From JAKOQB01 sp036824465 (GTDB lineage: Bacteria; Pseudomonadota; Gammaproteobacteria; Burkholderiales; Burkholderiaceae_F): a stretch of DNA of 14,775 bases. The first letter of the stretch is position 1. Every line of letters begins with the position of its first letter. The stretch lies in assembly GCA_036824465.1 (NCBI GenBank), contig DAITAC010000095.1:1-14775 (forward strand), given 5' to 3'. This document shows, one piece after another, positions 13,041-14,775 of this stretch. Below the pieces are notes generated by a model. The model saw only the letters and a program-made list of their open reading frames with translations, was not told the origin of the DNA and searched no databases. The position numbers and the translations under genes were made by a program.

Positions 13041-14775
13041 ATGAAGAAGCTTTTGATCGGCGCGCTCGCCGCATGCCAGTTACTGCTCCCCGCCGCTGCC
13101 GCACAGGAAATCCTGGCGCCCAATGCCAACCTGCGCGCTGAAGGCATTCCGCCGATCCCAGCCGCGCTCGTCAAGCAGGTCGGCGCCTACACCGAGTTCC
13201 GCGGCCACGGTTTCGTTGACTGGCATCCGGGCAAGCGCGAGATGCTGGTGCGCCATCGGAGCCGCGAAGCCAACGTCGCGCACATCTACCTGCAGCGTGA
13301 ACCCGGCGGTGCCCTGGAGAAGGTGCTCGACTTTGCCGAACCGGTCGGCGCCGCGTCGTTCGAACCGCGCCGGGGCCGTTATCTCGTGTACACGCTCGAC
13401 GCGGGCGGCAACGAAGCCTCGCGCGCGTTCCGCTTCGATCTCGAATCGCGCGCCAGCACCTTGCTGTCGGACCCCGACATGGCGAGCGAGTTCACTTGGA
13501 ACCGCTCCGGCGATGCGCTGCTGATCACCTCCGTGCCGCTCGACCGCACGGCGCAGGGCGGAAAGCGCGAAAGCATCACGACCACGCTGGCGCTGGTCGA
13601 TCCGCTGAAACCGGAAGCAAAGCGCACGCTGACTGCTCTGCCCGGCACGGGCTGGTTCGCTTTCCGATTTGCGCCCGACGACAAGTCGCTGGCGATGATC
13701 CAGTACCGCAGCGCCAACGACACCACGGTGTGGCGCCTCGACGCTGCAAACGGCGCACGCGAGCAGTTGCTGCCCGCGCAGGGATCTGCCACGCGCGCGG
13801 CGTACTTCGGCTTCGAGTTCAGCGCCGACGGCAAACGGCTGTTCCTGATCACCAACGAACGCAGCGAATTCCTGCAACTGGCCGAGTACGAATTCGGGAA
13901 GAAGTCGCTGCGCATCCTGTCGGATCACGTGCCGTGGGACGCAAAGACCGTGCGAATGTCCGAAGACGGTGCACGTCTGCTGGCCGTCTTCAACGTCAAC
14001 GGCCGCGACGAAGCGCGGCTGTTCGATCCTGTCACCGGCAAGGAAATCGGACGCCCTGCGCTGCCGTCGGGGCAGATCGGCGAACTGGACTGGCATCTTG
14101 CCGATCACCGTGAGATTGCGTTCACGTCCAATTCGCCGCAGAGTCCGGCGAGCGTGTGGTCGTATCACGTCGACACGGGCAAGCTCGCTCGCTGGACCAC
14201 GCCGATTACCGACGGCGTCGATCCATCGACCTTCGCCGATGCGCAGATCGTCAACTGGAAGAGCTTCGATGGCCGCGAGATCAGCGGCATTCTCTATCTT
14301 CCGCCGGCGAAGTTCTCTGGCAAGCGCCCGGTGCTGGTGTCGATCCACGGCGGGCCGGAGGCCCAGTCAACGGTCAACTTCAACGGCCGCTACAACTACC
14401 TGATCAACGAGCTGGGCATCGCGTTGCTGGAGCCCAACGTGCGAGGGTCGTCCGGCTTCGGCAAGACATTTGTCGACCTCGACAACGGCTTCAAGCGCGA
14501 AGACTCGGTGAAGGACATCGGGGCGATGCTCGACTGGCTGCCGTCACACCCGCGGCTGGACAGCAGGCGCGTCGTCGTCGATGGCGGCAGCTACGGCGGC
14601 TACATGGTGCACGCAAGCCTGGTCCATTACAGCGACCGGCTGCGCGGCGGCATCGCCGACGTGGGCATCGCCAACTTCGTGAGCTTTCTGCAGAACACCG
14701 AGAGCTATCGCCGCGATCTGCGGCGCGCCGAGTACGGCGACGAACGCGATCCGGCGATGCGTGCATTCCTGGAAA
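13041..14775 (+). CDS. Exported S9-family (prolyl oligopeptidase-like) peptidase, 3' end missing
   Basis: The frame stays open from the ATG at 13041 to the window end (578 complete codons), so the C-terminus is missing. The start MKKLLIGALAACQLLLPAAAAQEIL is a Sec signal peptide with probable cleavage near AAAA|QE. A LAAC at 9-12 could be read as a lipobox but sits very close to the N-terminus. Residues about 50-400 form a WD40-like/beta-propeller region with repeated beta motifs (for example FEFSADGKRLFLITNER, VRMSEDGARLLAVFN). The catalytic domain begins near 405: SIHGGP (434-439) is the oxyanion strand and D514-GGS517YGGYM is the nucleophile elbow with S517. The catalytic Asp and His lie beyond the end. 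The S9 family cleaves short peptides, here in the periplasm. The frame was translated by hand through the catalytic motif with no break. Gene order does not show a link to the sulfatase. Confidence 0.93.
   Translation, partial: MKKLLIGALAACQLLLPAAAAQEILAPNANLRAEGIPPIPAALVKQVGAYTEFRGHGFVDWHPGKREMLVRHRSREANVAHIYLQREPGGALEKVLDFAEPVGAASFEPRRGRYLVYTLDAGGNEASRAFRFDLESRASTLLSDPDMASEFTWNRSGDALLITSVPLDRTAQGGKRESITTTLALVDPLKPEAKRTLTALPGTGWFAFRFAPDDKSLAMIQYRSANDTTVWRLDAANGAREQLLPAQGSATRAAYFGFEFSADGKRLFLITNERSEFLQLAEYEFGKKSLRILSDHVPWDAKTVRMSEDGARLLAVFNVNGRDEARLFDPVTGKEIGRPALPSGQIGELDWHLADHREIAFTSNSPQSPASVWSYHVDTGKLARWTTPITDGVDPSTFADAQIVNWKSFDGREISGILYLPPAKFSGKRPVLVSIHGGPEAQSTVNFNGRYNYLINELGIALLEPNVRGSSGFGKTFVDLDNGFKREDSVKDIGAMLDWLPSHPRLDSRRVVVDGGSYGGYMVHASLVHYSDRLRGGIADVGIANFVSFLQNTESYRRDLRRAEYGDERDPAMRAFLE

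Noticed and set aside
13080..14348. A 422-codon reverse-strand open frame opposite the S9 peptidase gene
   Set aside because: Arg/Ala/His-rich shadow frame; the forward frame carries a signal peptide, propeller motifs and the GGSYGGYM serine motif.

Overview
The window is a GC-rich stretch of ordinary-looking bacterial chromosome, densely packed with genes. It most likely comes from a betaproteobacterium of or near the Burkholderiales. The main support is the small DUF3567-type protein, the rhodanese ending in ...NGWR..GLPWQQL and the mannitol/chloroaromatic-type TRAP permease end, all of which I associate with that group. This lineage call is recalled family knowledge, not a search result. 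I see no tRNA, rRNA, CRISPR array, transposase, phage gene or integration site.

Layout, left to right. (1) 1-234 is the C-terminal end of a TRAP-type large permease, closed by a good intrinsic terminator. (2) 338-2980 is a tightly overlapped forward unit: trkH (potassium uptake channel), a 130-residue protein carrying the GCxCC motif of COG0523/CobW proteins but no P-loop, and a 3-oxoadipate-enol-lactonase-like alpha/beta hydrolase. (3) 3088-3345 is a DUF3567 protein with its own candidate promoter. (4) A perfect 14-bp-stem bidirectional terminator separates it from a convergent reverse-strand pair, a rhodanese (5153-4761) followed by an MFS transporter (4675-3395). (5) 5322-9676 is a forward unit of full-length cobalamin-dependent metH and a DJ-1/PfpI protein resembling isonitrile hydratase, joined by a TGATG stop/start overlap. 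(6) 9795-12931 is a forward hydrolase cluster: a Tat-exported metallo-beta-lactamase-fold protein of the COG1237 type, a small lipoprotein, and a cytoplasmic sulfatase/phosphonate-monoester-hydrolase-like enzyme with a CGPSR formylglycine motif. (7) 13041 to the window end is an exported S9 (prolyl-oligopeptidase) peptidase cut off after its catalytic serine.

How the genes work together is only partly readable. metH remakes methionine from homocysteine, and the PfpI gene is translationally coupled to it without an obvious biochemical link. The MBL, lipoprotein and sulfatase genes are close enough to be one transcript and together suggest hydrolysis of small esters across the envelope, substrate unknown. 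The most curious item is the Walker-A-less GCxCC protein wedged between a potassium channel and a hydrolase. I did not find a convincing undescribed multi-gene system; most of the window is housekeeping or common accessory metabolism.
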